Below are positions 18,911 to 26,585 of a stretch of DNA of 64,000 nucleotides, piece after piece. Source of the stretch: Novosphingobium sediminis (GTDB lineage: Bacteria; Pseudomonadota; Alphaproteobacteria; Sphingomonadales; Sphingomonadaceae); contig NZ_BJYR01000021.1 of assembly GCF_007991615.1 (NCBI RefSeq), forward strand, positions 1 to 64,000. The letters run 5' to 3'. The translations under genes were made by a program, and so were the position numbers. The notes under the pieces were generated by a model, which saw only the letters and a list, made by a program, of their open reading frames with translations, was not told where the DNA came from and ran no database searches. How positions within the stretch are numbered: position 1 is the stretch's first letter; each line of letters opens with the position of its first letter.

Positions 18911-20928
18911 CGGGTGCTGACCTGCGCGAGAGTCTGGTGGCCTATGACGACACCGCGCTGGCAGCGCTCGCCAATCCGGGGTTGGTGCGCCGCGCCCACC
19001 GCGATGTGGACGAAGGCAAGGTGCGGCTGGTCAGCGGATCACCGGGCAAGGCCGAAGTGGAAGCTGACGGTCATCTCGTGATCCTCGACATGCGCGGCCC
19101 CGGCGCGGCGCAATGTGCATGCAAGTCGACCGCGATGTGTCGTCACCGCATCGCGGCGGTGCTGTTCGTGCTGGCGCAGCCGGCTGGAGAAGCGGCGTCC
19201 GAGGAGGCTCCGGCGGAGGCCACTGCTGCCGAACCTGAGGATCTGCTCGCCGCCTTCGATCCTGCCGCGCTTGCGCGTTGGGCCGGGAAGGCAAGCTGGC
19301 GCGCCGCGCTGGAGATGGCGGGCGATCCGGCGACGGTCACCTCGCAGCCAAACGCCGTCGCGGTCGAATTGCCGGGCCTTGAAGACCCTGTCCTTATCCT
19401 GCGCGGTCAGGGCTTCGATGGCGTGATCTCGAAAGCGCCGAAAGCGCAGCGCAAGGCGCTTCATGCCGCCGCCGTGCTTGCCGCGCGCCGCCACTTCGGC
19501 CTCGCTACGCCTGATGCCGAGCCGGAGCCCGATGCCAATGCGCCTGCGGATGCCGTGGCTGCCTTCGTGCCCGATCCCGCCTTCCTCGCCGGCATCGCCC
19601 GCGCGCTCGGTGAGGTCGCCGCGCTGGGCTTCAATCTTGCGCCGGTCCCGCTCGAGGAATCGCTGTTCGAGCTTTCAGTCTCCTCCCGTGCGGACGCCTT
19701 GCCGCGCCTCGCCGCCATGTTGCGGACGATTGCCGCGCAGATCAGGCTGCGGCGCCAGCGCGCCTTGTCGTTCGATCCCGATACCCTGCTGGAGCAGACC
19801 GCGACTGCGTTTGCCCTTGCGCGTGCGCTGGGCAGCGGAAATGCAGACCGGCAGGCGGCGCTTGTCGGGCAGGTCCGGCGCAGTTTCGCACCGGCAGCAC
19901 CGCTTGATCTGATCGGTTGCGGCGGTGAACGCTGGCGTACCGCGACCGGTGCACGCGGAGTGACGGCGTGGTTTGTCGAGCCGGACAGCGGCCGCTGGCT
20001 GAGCACGAGCCTGGCGCGCGGCCCCGGGCAGGACCCGCAGTTCATGCCCGGCGAAGCATGGCGCTACCAGTCTGTCTGGCAGGCAGCGCCGCTCGCCACA
20101 TTGGCGCATGCGCGGCTGGCGCTGGAAGGCGCCAACATGTCTGTGGACGGCCGCCTCTCCGCACCAGCGGCGGCTCGCGCCACGGTTGTCGAGCCGTTCG
20201 CGAAACCGCCCGCCGACCTGCCCGGCACGGTGCGCCAGTGGACCGATCTGCGCGGGGTGCATCAGGCGCAGTCGGGGCTGGGGCTGGATGCGGGACGCGG
20301 TCCGGCAGCATGCCTGATCGCGCCCGCGCAGACCGCTGCGCCCTATTTCGATGATTTCGCGCAGCAACTGATCTGGCCGGTGCTCGATGAAACCGGTGCG
20401 TGGCTCGCGCTGACGGTGGATCACGATGATCCCGCCGCCACTGCAATCGAGGCGCTGGAGACGGCTGTGACGCATGGCTGGCGTGGGCTGGTGCTGGTCA
20501 AGATCAGTCGCGAACGCCAGGGATTGGCGGTTACCCCGCTCACCCTGATCGGCGATGGATCGCCGGTCGATCTCACGCTGTGGCAGCCGCCAGCCCGCAA
20601 GGGCGCGGGTGTGGCGCAAGGCTGGCTGGCCCGCCTGCGCCAGCGCCGGGCAGGGAGCCGGACCTTCACCCGGCTGCCGCGTGATGGCACACAAGCCGCG
20701 CTCGATGCCGTTTGGCAGCATCTGATCGACCGGCTGGAAGCAGGCCCCGGCCTGCAGGCCATGCTGGAAGGTGCTCGCGCTGCCCATGCGGAACGGCTCG
20801 ATGCGTTCGGTCTGCCGGTGCTCGCCGACCTGCTCCGCAAGGCCGAGAGCGCCGAGGCGATGCTTGTGGCCGCCTACGCTCTCATGGTGGCGCGCCAGCA
20901 GCGTTCGGCCATTCCCCTGCTGGGTTGA
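18907..20928 (+). CDS. SWIM zinc-finger protein (YehQ-like)
   Basis: A 673-residue protein with a SWIM zinc finger near the N terminus: C70-x-C72-x5-C78-x-H80 (QCACKSTAMCRH). SWIM fingers bind DNA, RNA or protein. The rest has no motif I recognise; it is alpha/beta with Ala-rich linkers around residues 100-115 and 200-215. The ATG at 18907 overlaps the VWA stop (ATGA), so it is preferred over the in-frame ATG at 18886. It is the last gene of the five-gene module and ends 16 nt from the convergent rtcA stop with no clear terminator between. The E. coli counterpart is YehQ. Confidence 0.87.
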   Translation: MTGADLRESLVAYDDTALAALANPGLVRRAHRDVDEGKVRLVSGSPGKAEVEADGHLVILDMRGPGAAQCACKSTAMCRHRIAAVLFVLAQPAGEAASEEAPAEATAAEPEDLLAAFDPAALARWAGKASWRAALEMAGDPATVTSQPNAVAVELPGLEDPVLILRGQGFDGVISKAPKAQRKALHAAAVLAARRHFGLATPDAEPEPDANAPADAVAAFVPDPAFLAGIARALGEVAALGFNLAPVPLEESLFELSVSSRADALPRLAAMLRTIAAQIRLRRQRALSFDPDTLLEQTATAFALARALGSGNADRQAALVGQVRRSFAPAAPLDLIGCGGERWRTATGARGVTAWFVEPDSGRWLSTSLARGPGQDPQFMPGEAWRYQSVWQAAPLATLAHARLALEGANMSVDGRLSAPAAARATVVEPFAKPPADLPGTVRQWTDLRGVHQAQSGLGLDAGRGPAACLIAPAQTAAPYFDDFAQQLIWPVLDETGAWLALTVDHDDPAATAIEALETAVTHGWRGLVLVKISRERQGLAVTPLTLIGDGSPVDLTLWQPPARKGAGVAQGWLARLRQRRAGSRTFTRLPRDGTQAALDAVWQHLIDRLEAGPGLQAMLEGARAAHAERLDAFGLPVLADLLRKAESAEAMLVAAYALMVARQQRSAIPLLG

Positions 20929-20944
20929 CCGGGCGCCACTGGTG

Positions 20945-21961
20945 CTACGAAAAGCCGAGCAGATGTTCCCCGGCCGGCGCTTGTTCGATCGTGATCCGGC
21001 GCCCGGTGAAGCGCTGCGCGATGTCGATCGCGGTCAGCAGATGCTGGCTCGGCTTGACCGTCGAGAACGCGCCGCCGTCCGCCAGTACAAAGGGCAGGAT
21101 CAGCTGGTCGGCCAGGTAGGGGCCCGCGAAAGCGTTTGCCGCGAGGTAGCCGTTCATCCGTGCGGCCGATGTACGGGCAAGCCGTTCGCCGGGCACGCCG
21201 AGCTGGCCGAACCCGCTGACGAGCTCGGTCACTTCGGAATGCGCGGCCTCCAGCATCAGGATGATCCCCGGACCTTGCTCTGCCGGCAGCTGCCTGACCG
21301 AGAAGGCATCCTCCGGCCAGTCTGCCAGATCGTGCCGGGCGCGCGCCAGCATCCGCTCGGCAATCGCGAACGGCATGCCAGAGAACACCACTTGCGCCGC
21401 CACGCCCGTCCGCGCGCCGCGCGTTGTGCAGGTCTGCGGCTGGAGCGGAGCGGGCGTGATGTCTACCTCGATCCGCCCGCCGCCGCGCGGGTAGAACCCG
21501 TGCCTGACGAGCCGCGCCGAGACCTGCGGGCCCATGCGGTTGATGATCGGGAGGAACGCCCGCTCGATGAAATCGAACGGAGGCGCGAGCATGTTGTGCG
21601 TGCCGCCTTCGAGCACGAGGCGCGAGGGGGTAGATGCCAGCACCAGCGGCATGAGGATGGTCTGGAGCACCAGTCCGGTCGATCCGGCGGTCCCCACCGC
21701 GAAGTGGTATTCGCCGCCCGCCACCCGTCCGGGCCTGAACGTGAGCTCCGAAGCGCCCACGGCAAGCCCGCTGCATTCCGCGCCTGAAATCACGCACGCG
21801 GCCTCCACCGCCGTCACATGCTGGCGCATCAGGCCGGGCTTGGAGCGCTTTCCGCGCACGTTGGTAATGCGGAAGGGCTCGCCGGTGACAAGCGAGAGGG
21901 CGCAGGAATTGCGCACCATCTGCCCGCCGCCTTCGCCTTCCGAGCCGTCAATCGTAATCAT
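20945..21961 (-). CDS. rtcA: RNA 3'-terminal phosphate cyclase
   Basis: A 338-residue enzyme, the usual RtcA length, which uses ATP to convert RNA 3'-phosphates to 2',3'-cyclic phosphates through a covalent His-AMP. Landmarks are the start MITIDGSEGEGGGQMVRNS, the substrate-binding RGKRSKPGL, the GGGTHN-like EGGTHNMLAPPFDF, YPRGGGR, and the His of PSQHLLTAID near the C terminus as candidate nucleophile. The ATG at 21961 gives the exact family length; an upstream TTG at 21994 is possible. The start codon sits in a 17-bp tandem duplication. It follows rtcB by 61 nt and is probably driven from the same sigma-54 promoter. Confidence 0.95.
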   Translation of the reverse strand: MITIDGSEGEGGGQMVRNSCALSLVTGEPFRITNVRGKRSKPGLMRQHVTAVEAACVISGAECSGLAVGASELTFRPGRVAGGEYHFAVGTAGSTGLVLQTILMPLVLASTPSRLVLEGGTHNMLAPPFDFIERAFLPIINRMGPQVSARLVRHGFYPRGGGRIEVDITPAPLQPQTCTTRGARTGVAAQVVFSGMPFAIAERMLARARHDLADWPEDAFSVRQLPAEQGPGIILMLEAAHSEVTELVSGFGQLGVPGERLARTSAARMNGYLAANAFAGPYLADQLILPFVLADGGAFSTVKPSQHLLTAIDIAQRFTGRRITIEQAPAGEHLLGFS

Positions 21962-21986
21962 TGGTCTGGCGTAATCATTGGTCTGG
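21953..21986 (-). repeat. 17-bp tandem duplication across the rtcA start codon
   Basis: Two perfect adjacent copies of CCAGACCAATGATTACG (read on the minus strand). The downstream copy carries the real rtcA ATG. The upstream copy opens a 6-codon frame (MITPDQ) whose TGA overlaps the real ATG as ATGA. Confidence 0.85.
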
Positions 21987-22022
21987 TCATTCAATCAAGG
22001 CCGATGGCCTGCGCCAAGGGGA

Positions 22023-23249
22023 TCACCCCTTCACGCAGACCACCTGCTTCAGCGTGTGGACGATCTCCACCAGATCGGCCTGCGCGGCCATCACGGCTTC
22101 GATCGGCTTGTAGGCCTTGGGCGTTTCATCGATCACGCCCGCGTCCTTGCGGCATTCGACCCCGGCGGTATCGGCGATATGCTCGTCGAGGCTCACCAGC
22201 TTCTTGGCCGCGGTGCGCGACATTACGCGGCCCGCACCGTGGCTGCAGCTGTCGAAGCTTTCCGGGTTGCCCAGCCCGCGCACGATGAAGCTCTTCGCGC
22301 CCATCGAGCCCGGGATGATCCCCAGCACGCCCTTTGCCGCGCGTACCGCTCCCTTGCGGGTAACGAGCACGTTCGCGCCGAAGTGCTGCTCGCGCGCCAC
22401 GTAGTTGTGGTGGCAGTTCACCGCTTCGAGTTCGGCCTCGAACGGCTTCGTGATCACCCCGCGCAGCGCAGCGATGACGTTCGTCATCATCATCCGGCGG
22501 TTGAGCGCCGCAAAGTCCTGCGCCCAGCCGACCGCCTCGACGTAGTCGTCGAAATGATCGGTCCCTTCCGGGAAGTAGGCGAGGTCCTGGTCCGGCAGGT
22601 TGATGTGCCACTTGCGCATGTCCTGCTTGGCCAGTTCGATGAAGAACGTGCCGATGGCGTTGCCCACTCCTCGCGAACCCGAATGCAGCATCACCCAGAC
22701 GCGGCCCTCTGTATCGAGGCACAGCTCGATGAAGTGGTTGCCCGTCCCCAGCGTGCCGAGGTGCGTGAGGTTGTTGGTGTTCTTCAGGCGCGGATGCTTG
22801 TCGCACAGCCGCTCGAAACGCACCGCAAGGCCGACCCAGGCTTCGACGATCGCAGGCGGGGGCGCACCCCATGATCCGTGATCGCGCTGCCCGCGCCCGA
22901 CCGAGCGCCCGTGCGGCACCGCCTGCTCGATCGCAGCGCGGACGCCTTCGAGGTTGTCGGGCAGGTCATGCGCCATCAGCGAAGTGCGCGCGGCCATCAT
23001 GCCGCAGCCGATGTCGACGCCCACCGCCGCCGGGATCACTGCGCCCTTGGTCGGGATCACCGAGCCCACCGTCGCGCCGATACCGACATGAACGTCGGGC
23101 ATCGCGGCAACGTGCTTGAACACGAACGGCATCGCCGCCGCCCGCGCAAGCTGCGCCCGCGCCTCGTCTTCCACCGGCACGCCGCGGGTCCACATCTTGA
23201 TCGGCACCCCGCCGGGCACGTGCTGGCATTCAAAAGTCGTATCGGCCAT
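22023..23249 (-). CDS. rtcB: RNA-splicing ligase RtcB
   Basis: A 408-residue RtcB, the same length as the E. coli enzyme. It joins RNA 3'-phosphate (or 2',3'-cyclic phosphate) to 5'-OH ends using GTP and Mn2+. Metal and guanylylation motifs are visible: GVDIGCGMMA with the metal-binding Cys, GTGNHFIEL, HSGSRGVGN, CHHNYVAREQHFG and FDSCSHGAGR, whose His is the GMP acceptor. I chose the ATG at 23249 (MADTTFEC), which gives the family length; the frame extends upstream to 23426 only through the untranslated leader. Transcribed from a sigma-54 promoter at 23415-23430, controlled by the divergent RtcR. Confidence 0.96.
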   Translation of the reverse strand: MADTTFECQHVPGGVPIKMWTRGVPVEDEARAQLARAAAMPFVFKHVAAMPDVHVGIGATVGSVIPTKGAVIPAAVGVDIGCGMMAARTSLMAHDLPDNLEGVRAAIEQAVPHGRSVGRGQRDHGSWGAPPPAIVEAWVGLAVRFERLCDKHPRLKNTNNLTHLGTLGTGNHFIELCLDTEGRVWVMLHSGSRGVGNAIGTFFIELAKQDMRKWHINLPDQDLAYFPEGTDHFDDYVEAVGWAQDFAALNRRMMMTNVIAALRGVITKPFEAELEAVNCHHNYVAREQHFGANVLVTRKGAVRAAKGVLGIIPGSMGAKSFIVRGLGNPESFDSCSHGAGRVMSRTAAKKLVSLDEHIADTAGVECRKDAGVIDETPKAYKPIEAVMAAQADLVEIVHTLKQVVCVKG

Positions 23250-23337
23250 CGGGGCCTCCTGCTCGTCATCATGGTATCGGGGGCAAGGCGTTGGCGAGAG
23301 CTTTCTCTTGGGCCTTGCGCCTTCCCGGAGAACCTTC

Positions 23338-23365
23338 GAGGCGGCCGGCCCATTCCGGCCGCCTC
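23338..23365 (-). promoter_or_regulatory. strong hairpin in the rtcBA 5' leader
   Basis: An 11-bp perfect stem, GAGGCGGCCGG / CCGGCCGCCTC, around a 6-nt loop, about 35-60 nt into the predicted rtcBA leader. No T-run follows. Candidate mRNA-stability or translation element; role unknown. Confidence 0.6.
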
Positions 23366-23414
23366 TGGGTTCCGCTGTTGCCGAGCTGTTCGACCGACCC
23401 GGCGCAGATACCAT

Positions 23415-23430
23415 TGCAGGCGGCATGCCA
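23415..23430 (-). promoter_or_regulatory. sigma-54 promoter of rtcBA
   Basis: On the minus strand TGGCATGCCGCCTGCA has the invariant GG and GC separated by 10 nt, matching the -24/-12 consensus TGGCAC-N5-TTGCA closely. The predicted transcription start is near 23404, leaving a leader of about 155 nt before rtcB. It fits the sigma-54 activator RtcR encoded divergently. Confidence 0.8.
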
Positions 23431-23436
23431 ATTGCG

Positions 23437-23452
23437 CTGCCAACACTGGCAG
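23437..23452. promoter_or_regulatory. inverted repeat, candidate RtcR site
   Basis: CTGCCA-acac-TGGCAG, perfect 6-bp arms, lies directly upstream of the sigma-54 promoter. This is closer than most enhancer sites, so it could be an RtcR site or another operator. Confidence 0.4.
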
Positions 23453-23538
23453 TGGCGACAATCTTATTGAAAATAAATCACTATTTGCCGAATCGGAAAC
23501 TTTGGTCGCTGAGTGGAGGTGCGTTGAAGGCCCGAAAA

Positions 23539-23566
23539 TTGATAATCTGATATAAGGTGATATACA
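23539..23566 (+). promoter_or_regulatory. candidate sigma-70 promoter of rtcR
   Basis: TTGATA, 16-nt spacer, TATACA. The -10 ends only 8 nt before the rtcR ATG, so the message would be leaderless or nearly so. Confidence 0.45.
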
Positions 23567-23574
23567 TTTAGCGC

Positions 23575-25170
23575 ATGAAGCCCACCACCGTCATCGGTTT
23601 CCTCGGCTCGACACTCGATGCCGCCAAGTTCGGCCCGTCGCGCTGGATGAAGTGGCGGCCTTCGGTCGGGGTTTGCATGCACGAGGACTTGCGGGTCGAT
23701 CGCTTCCTCCTCATCTACGGCACAATGCACCGCCGCCTTGCCGAACTGGTGCGCGATGATATCGCCTCCGTTTCGCCAGAAACGCAGGTCGAGCTCCATC
23801 TGATCGATTTCGCCGACGCGTGGGATTTCGAGGAAGTCTACGGCAAGCTTCTCGATTTCGCGCGCGGTCAGCCGTTCGATCCCGATGTCGAGGACGTGCT
23901 CGTCCACATCACGACCGGCACCCACGTCGCACAGATCTGCCTGTTCCTGCTGACCGAGGCGCATTACCTGCCGGGCCGATTGCTCCAGACCCAACCGCGG
24001 CGCGGTGGTGCACCCGATGCGGCGGGCACATGGAGCGTGATTGACCTCGATCTCTCGCGCTATGACAGCATTGCCACGCGCTTTGCCAGCGAAGCGCAGG
24101 CCAGCACATCGTTCCTCAAATCGGGGATCGAGACAAGCAACGCCGCGTTCAACACGATGATCGACGAAATCGAGCAGGTTGCCGGGCGCACGCGCGCGCC
24201 GATCCTGCTGATGGGACCGACCGGCGCCGGCAAGAGCCAGCTTGCCCGCCGGATCTTTGAACTCAAGAAGCTCAAACGGCAGACGAGCGGCCAGTTCGTC
24301 GAGGTCAACTGCGCGACCTTGCGCGGTGACAGCGCGATGTCGGCGCTGTTCGGCCACCGCAAGGGGGCATTCACCGGCGCAGCGGCTGACCGGCCCGGCC
24401 TCCTGCGCACGGCCGACGGCGGCATGCTGTTCCTCGACGAGATCGGCGAACTTGGCCTCGACGAGCAGGCGATGATCTTGCGCGCGATCGAGGACAAGCG
24501 CTTCCTGCCCGTCGGCGCGGACCGCGAGGTAGAAAGCGATTTCCAGCTGATTGCCGGCACCAACCGCGATCTGGCGCGCTGTGTCGCCGAAGGCACCTTC
24601 CGCGAAGACCTGTTCGCCCGGCTCAACCTGTGGACCTTTTCGCTGCCGGGCCTTGCCGACCGGCGTGAGGACATTGCTCCCAACCTTGACTACGAGCTTG
24701 ATCGCCATGCTGAGCGCGAAGGCGAGCGGGTGACGTTCAACAAGGAAGCGCGCGAACGCTATCTTGCCTTTGCAATGAGCCATGCGGCGCGCTGGCCCGG
24801 CAATTTCCGTGATCTGGCGGCCAGCGTGACGCGCATGGCAACTTTCTCGCCCAAGGGCCGGATCGATAGCGACGTGGTCGCCGCAGAGATTTCGCGGCTG
24901 CAGCGGTTGTGGGGTGCCGAAACGGCGCGGGGCGATGGCATCGAAGCGCTGCTCGATGCCGATGCACTGGCCGCGATCGATCCGTTTGACCGGGTGCAAC
25001 TGGCCCACGTCGTCGCCGAATGCCGCAGCAGCCGTTCCTTGTCCGAGGCCGGCCGCCGCCTCTTCGCCGCCTCCCGCACGCGCCGTGCGAGCACCAACGA
25101 TGCGGACCGTCTGCGCAAGTATCTGGCCCGCTTCGGGCTGGATTGGGATCAGGTCAGCGCAGTGCCCTGA
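23575..25170 (+). CDS. rtcR: RtcR, CARF-domain sigma-54 activator of rtcBA
   Basis: A 531-residue enhancer-binding protein. The N-terminal 180 residues form the CARF-like ligand domain (TVIGFLGSTLD, HITTGTHVAQICLFLLTEA), thought to sense an RNA-derived ligand. The central AAA+ domain has Walker A GPTGAGKSQ (about 213-221), the sigma-54 contact loop GAFTGA (about 264) and Walker B MLFLDEIGEL. The C terminus has a helix-turn-helix (SLSEAGRRLFAASRTRR). Divergent from rtcBA with a matching sigma-54 promoter between. The length equals that of E. coli RtcR. Confidence 0.95.
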   Translation: MKPTTVIGFLGSTLDAAKFGPSRWMKWRPSVGVCMHEDLRVDRFLLIYGTMHRRLAELVRDDIASVSPETQVELHLIDFADAWDFEEVYGKLLDFARGQPFDPDVEDVLVHITTGTHVAQICLFLLTEAHYLPGRLLQTQPRRGGAPDAAGTWSVIDLDLSRYDSIATRFASEAQASTSFLKSGIETSNAAFNTMIDEIEQVAGRTRAPILLMGPTGAGKSQLARRIFELKKLKRQTSGQFVEVNCATLRGDSAMSALFGHRKGAFTGAAADRPGLLRTADGGMLFLDEIGELGLDEQAMILRAIEDKRFLPVGADREVESDFQLIAGTNRDLARCVAEGTFREDLFARLNLWTFSLPGLADRREDIAPNLDYELDRHAEREGERVTFNKEARERYLAFAMSHAARWPGNFRDLAASVTRMATFSPKGRIDSDVVAAEISRLQRLWGAETARGDGIEALLDADALAAIDPFDRVQLAHVVAECRSSRSLSEAGRRLFAASRTRRASTNDADRLRKYLARFGLDWDQVSAVP

Positions 25171-25194
25171 CGAACTGCGCGGTTCTGTGCGGCT

Positions 25195-26550
25195 TCAGCG
25201 CTTCACGCTCAGCCGCAATCCACTGCGCACGATGAAGCCCAGTGCCAGCATGCCAAAGCTGATGAGGCAGCCGGACCAGCCGACGTAGATCACGCTGCTA
25301 TAGAGCACGCCCGCGCAGGCCGCGGCGAAGATCAGCGGCAGGACCGGGTAGAGCGGCACCTTGTACGGGCGCTCCACCTCCGGCTGGCGGCGGCGCAGGA
25401 TGACGACGGCGAGGCCGCTCATGGTGAGGAACAGCCAGTAGATCGGCGAGAGGTAATCGACCATCGTTGCAAAGCCCCGGCCCGAGGCGGCGCCCCACGC
25501 GATCAGCGCAAGTTCCACCGCCGTCTGCACGAGGATGGCCGCGCGCGGCACGCCCTTGCTTTGATCCCACTGCGCAAGGGCGGCCAGTGCCGGCTCGTCC
25601 TCCGCCGCAGTGTAGAGCGTGCGCCCGCCGACGATGATGAGGGCATTGAGCACCGAAAACGCGGCAATGGCGACGCAGATCACGATCACCGTCTCGCCCG
25701 CTGGCCCGAACGCGCGCGCCATCAAAGCGGCCGCGGGGGCCTCGCTGCCGGCAAGGCCTGCCATGCCAAGGCCGCGCACATAGGCCCAGTTGGCGATCAT
25801 GTAGAGCGCGGTGATGAGGACCATTCCGCCAAGCAGCGCGCGCGTCATGTCTGCGGGTGTGCGCACTTCGGCGGAGAGCGTCGAGGCATCGTTGAAGCCG
25901 CCATAGGCCAGCATGATGAACACCATCGATTGCCCGAAGGCCGCGAGCGTGACCGGAGCCGCCGCGACGGTGGCAACCTGCTGCGGCGCGATCCCCTGAT
26001 GCGCCAGCCATAGCGCCGCAGCGCCGAGCGCCAGCAATGCGGCGACATCCATCGCCACCATCGCGATCTGCGCGCGCGTACCCGTCTGCACCCCGCGCAA
26101 GTTGAGCGCGGTGAGCAGGATGACCATGCCGCCCGCGACGGCCGCCCGGGTGAGCGTGTCCATCGGCACGAGTTCGGCGAGGTAATCGATCCCGACGAAC
26201 GCCAGAAGCGCGCCCGATGCAGAGAAGATCACCGCAAAGCGCGACCATGCGAATAGCCACGCCGCGTCGCCGCCGAAGGCCTCGCGCAGGAAGCGGTAAT
26301 CGCCGCCGGTATCCGGATAGGCGGCGGAAAGCTCGGCATAGCAGAGCGCACCGATCAGCGCGAAAACCCCGCCGAGCGCCCAGGCCATCATCAGCGCGCC
26401 TTCGCCGCCAAGGCTTTGCGCCACCAGTTGCGGCGTTCGGAAGATGCCGGCGCCGATCACCATGCCCATGACGACGGCGGCAGCGGCGGTTGTGCTCAGC
26501 ACGCGCTTAGGCTGGTGGTGCGGCGGAAATTCTTGCGCGGACTGCATCAA
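25195..26550 (-). CDS. APC-superfamily amino acid permease
   Basis: A 451-residue inner-membrane transporter with 12 predicted helices. The first helix carries the APC signature MGMVIGAGIFRTP, followed by ALCYAELSAAYPDTGGDYRFLREAFG. Substrate is not evident; amino acid or polyamine transport is the family role. It is convergent with rtcR (24 nt between stops), and its start lies 153 nt above the DUF4402 chaperone-usher locus in the opposite part of the map, with no functional link visible. Two successive ATGs (26550, 26547) are both possible starts. Confidence 0.9.
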   Translation of the reverse strand: MMQSAQEFPPHHQPKRVLSTTAAAAVVMGMVIGAGIFRTPQLVAQSLGGEGALMMAWALGGVFALIGALCYAELSAAYPDTGGDYRFLREAFGGDAAWLFAWSRFAVIFSASGALLAFVGIDYLAELVPMDTLTRAAVAGGMVILLTALNLRGVQTGTRAQIAMVAMDVAALLALGAAALWLAHQGIAPQQVATVAAAPVTLAAFGQSMVFIMLAYGGFNDASTLSAEVRTPADMTRALLGGMVLITALYMIANWAYVRGLGMAGLAGSEAPAAALMARAFGPAGETVIVICVAIAAFSVLNALIIVGGRTLYTAAEDEPALAALAQWDQSKGVPRAAILVQTAVELALIAWGAASGRGFATMVDYLSPIYWLFLTMSGLAVVILRRRQPEVERPYKVPLYPVLPLIFAAACAGVLYSSVIYVGWSGCLISFGMLALGFIVRSGLRLSVKR

Positions 26551-26585
26551 GCGGAACGGTAGAGAAATTTACCGCCGGGGAAAGG

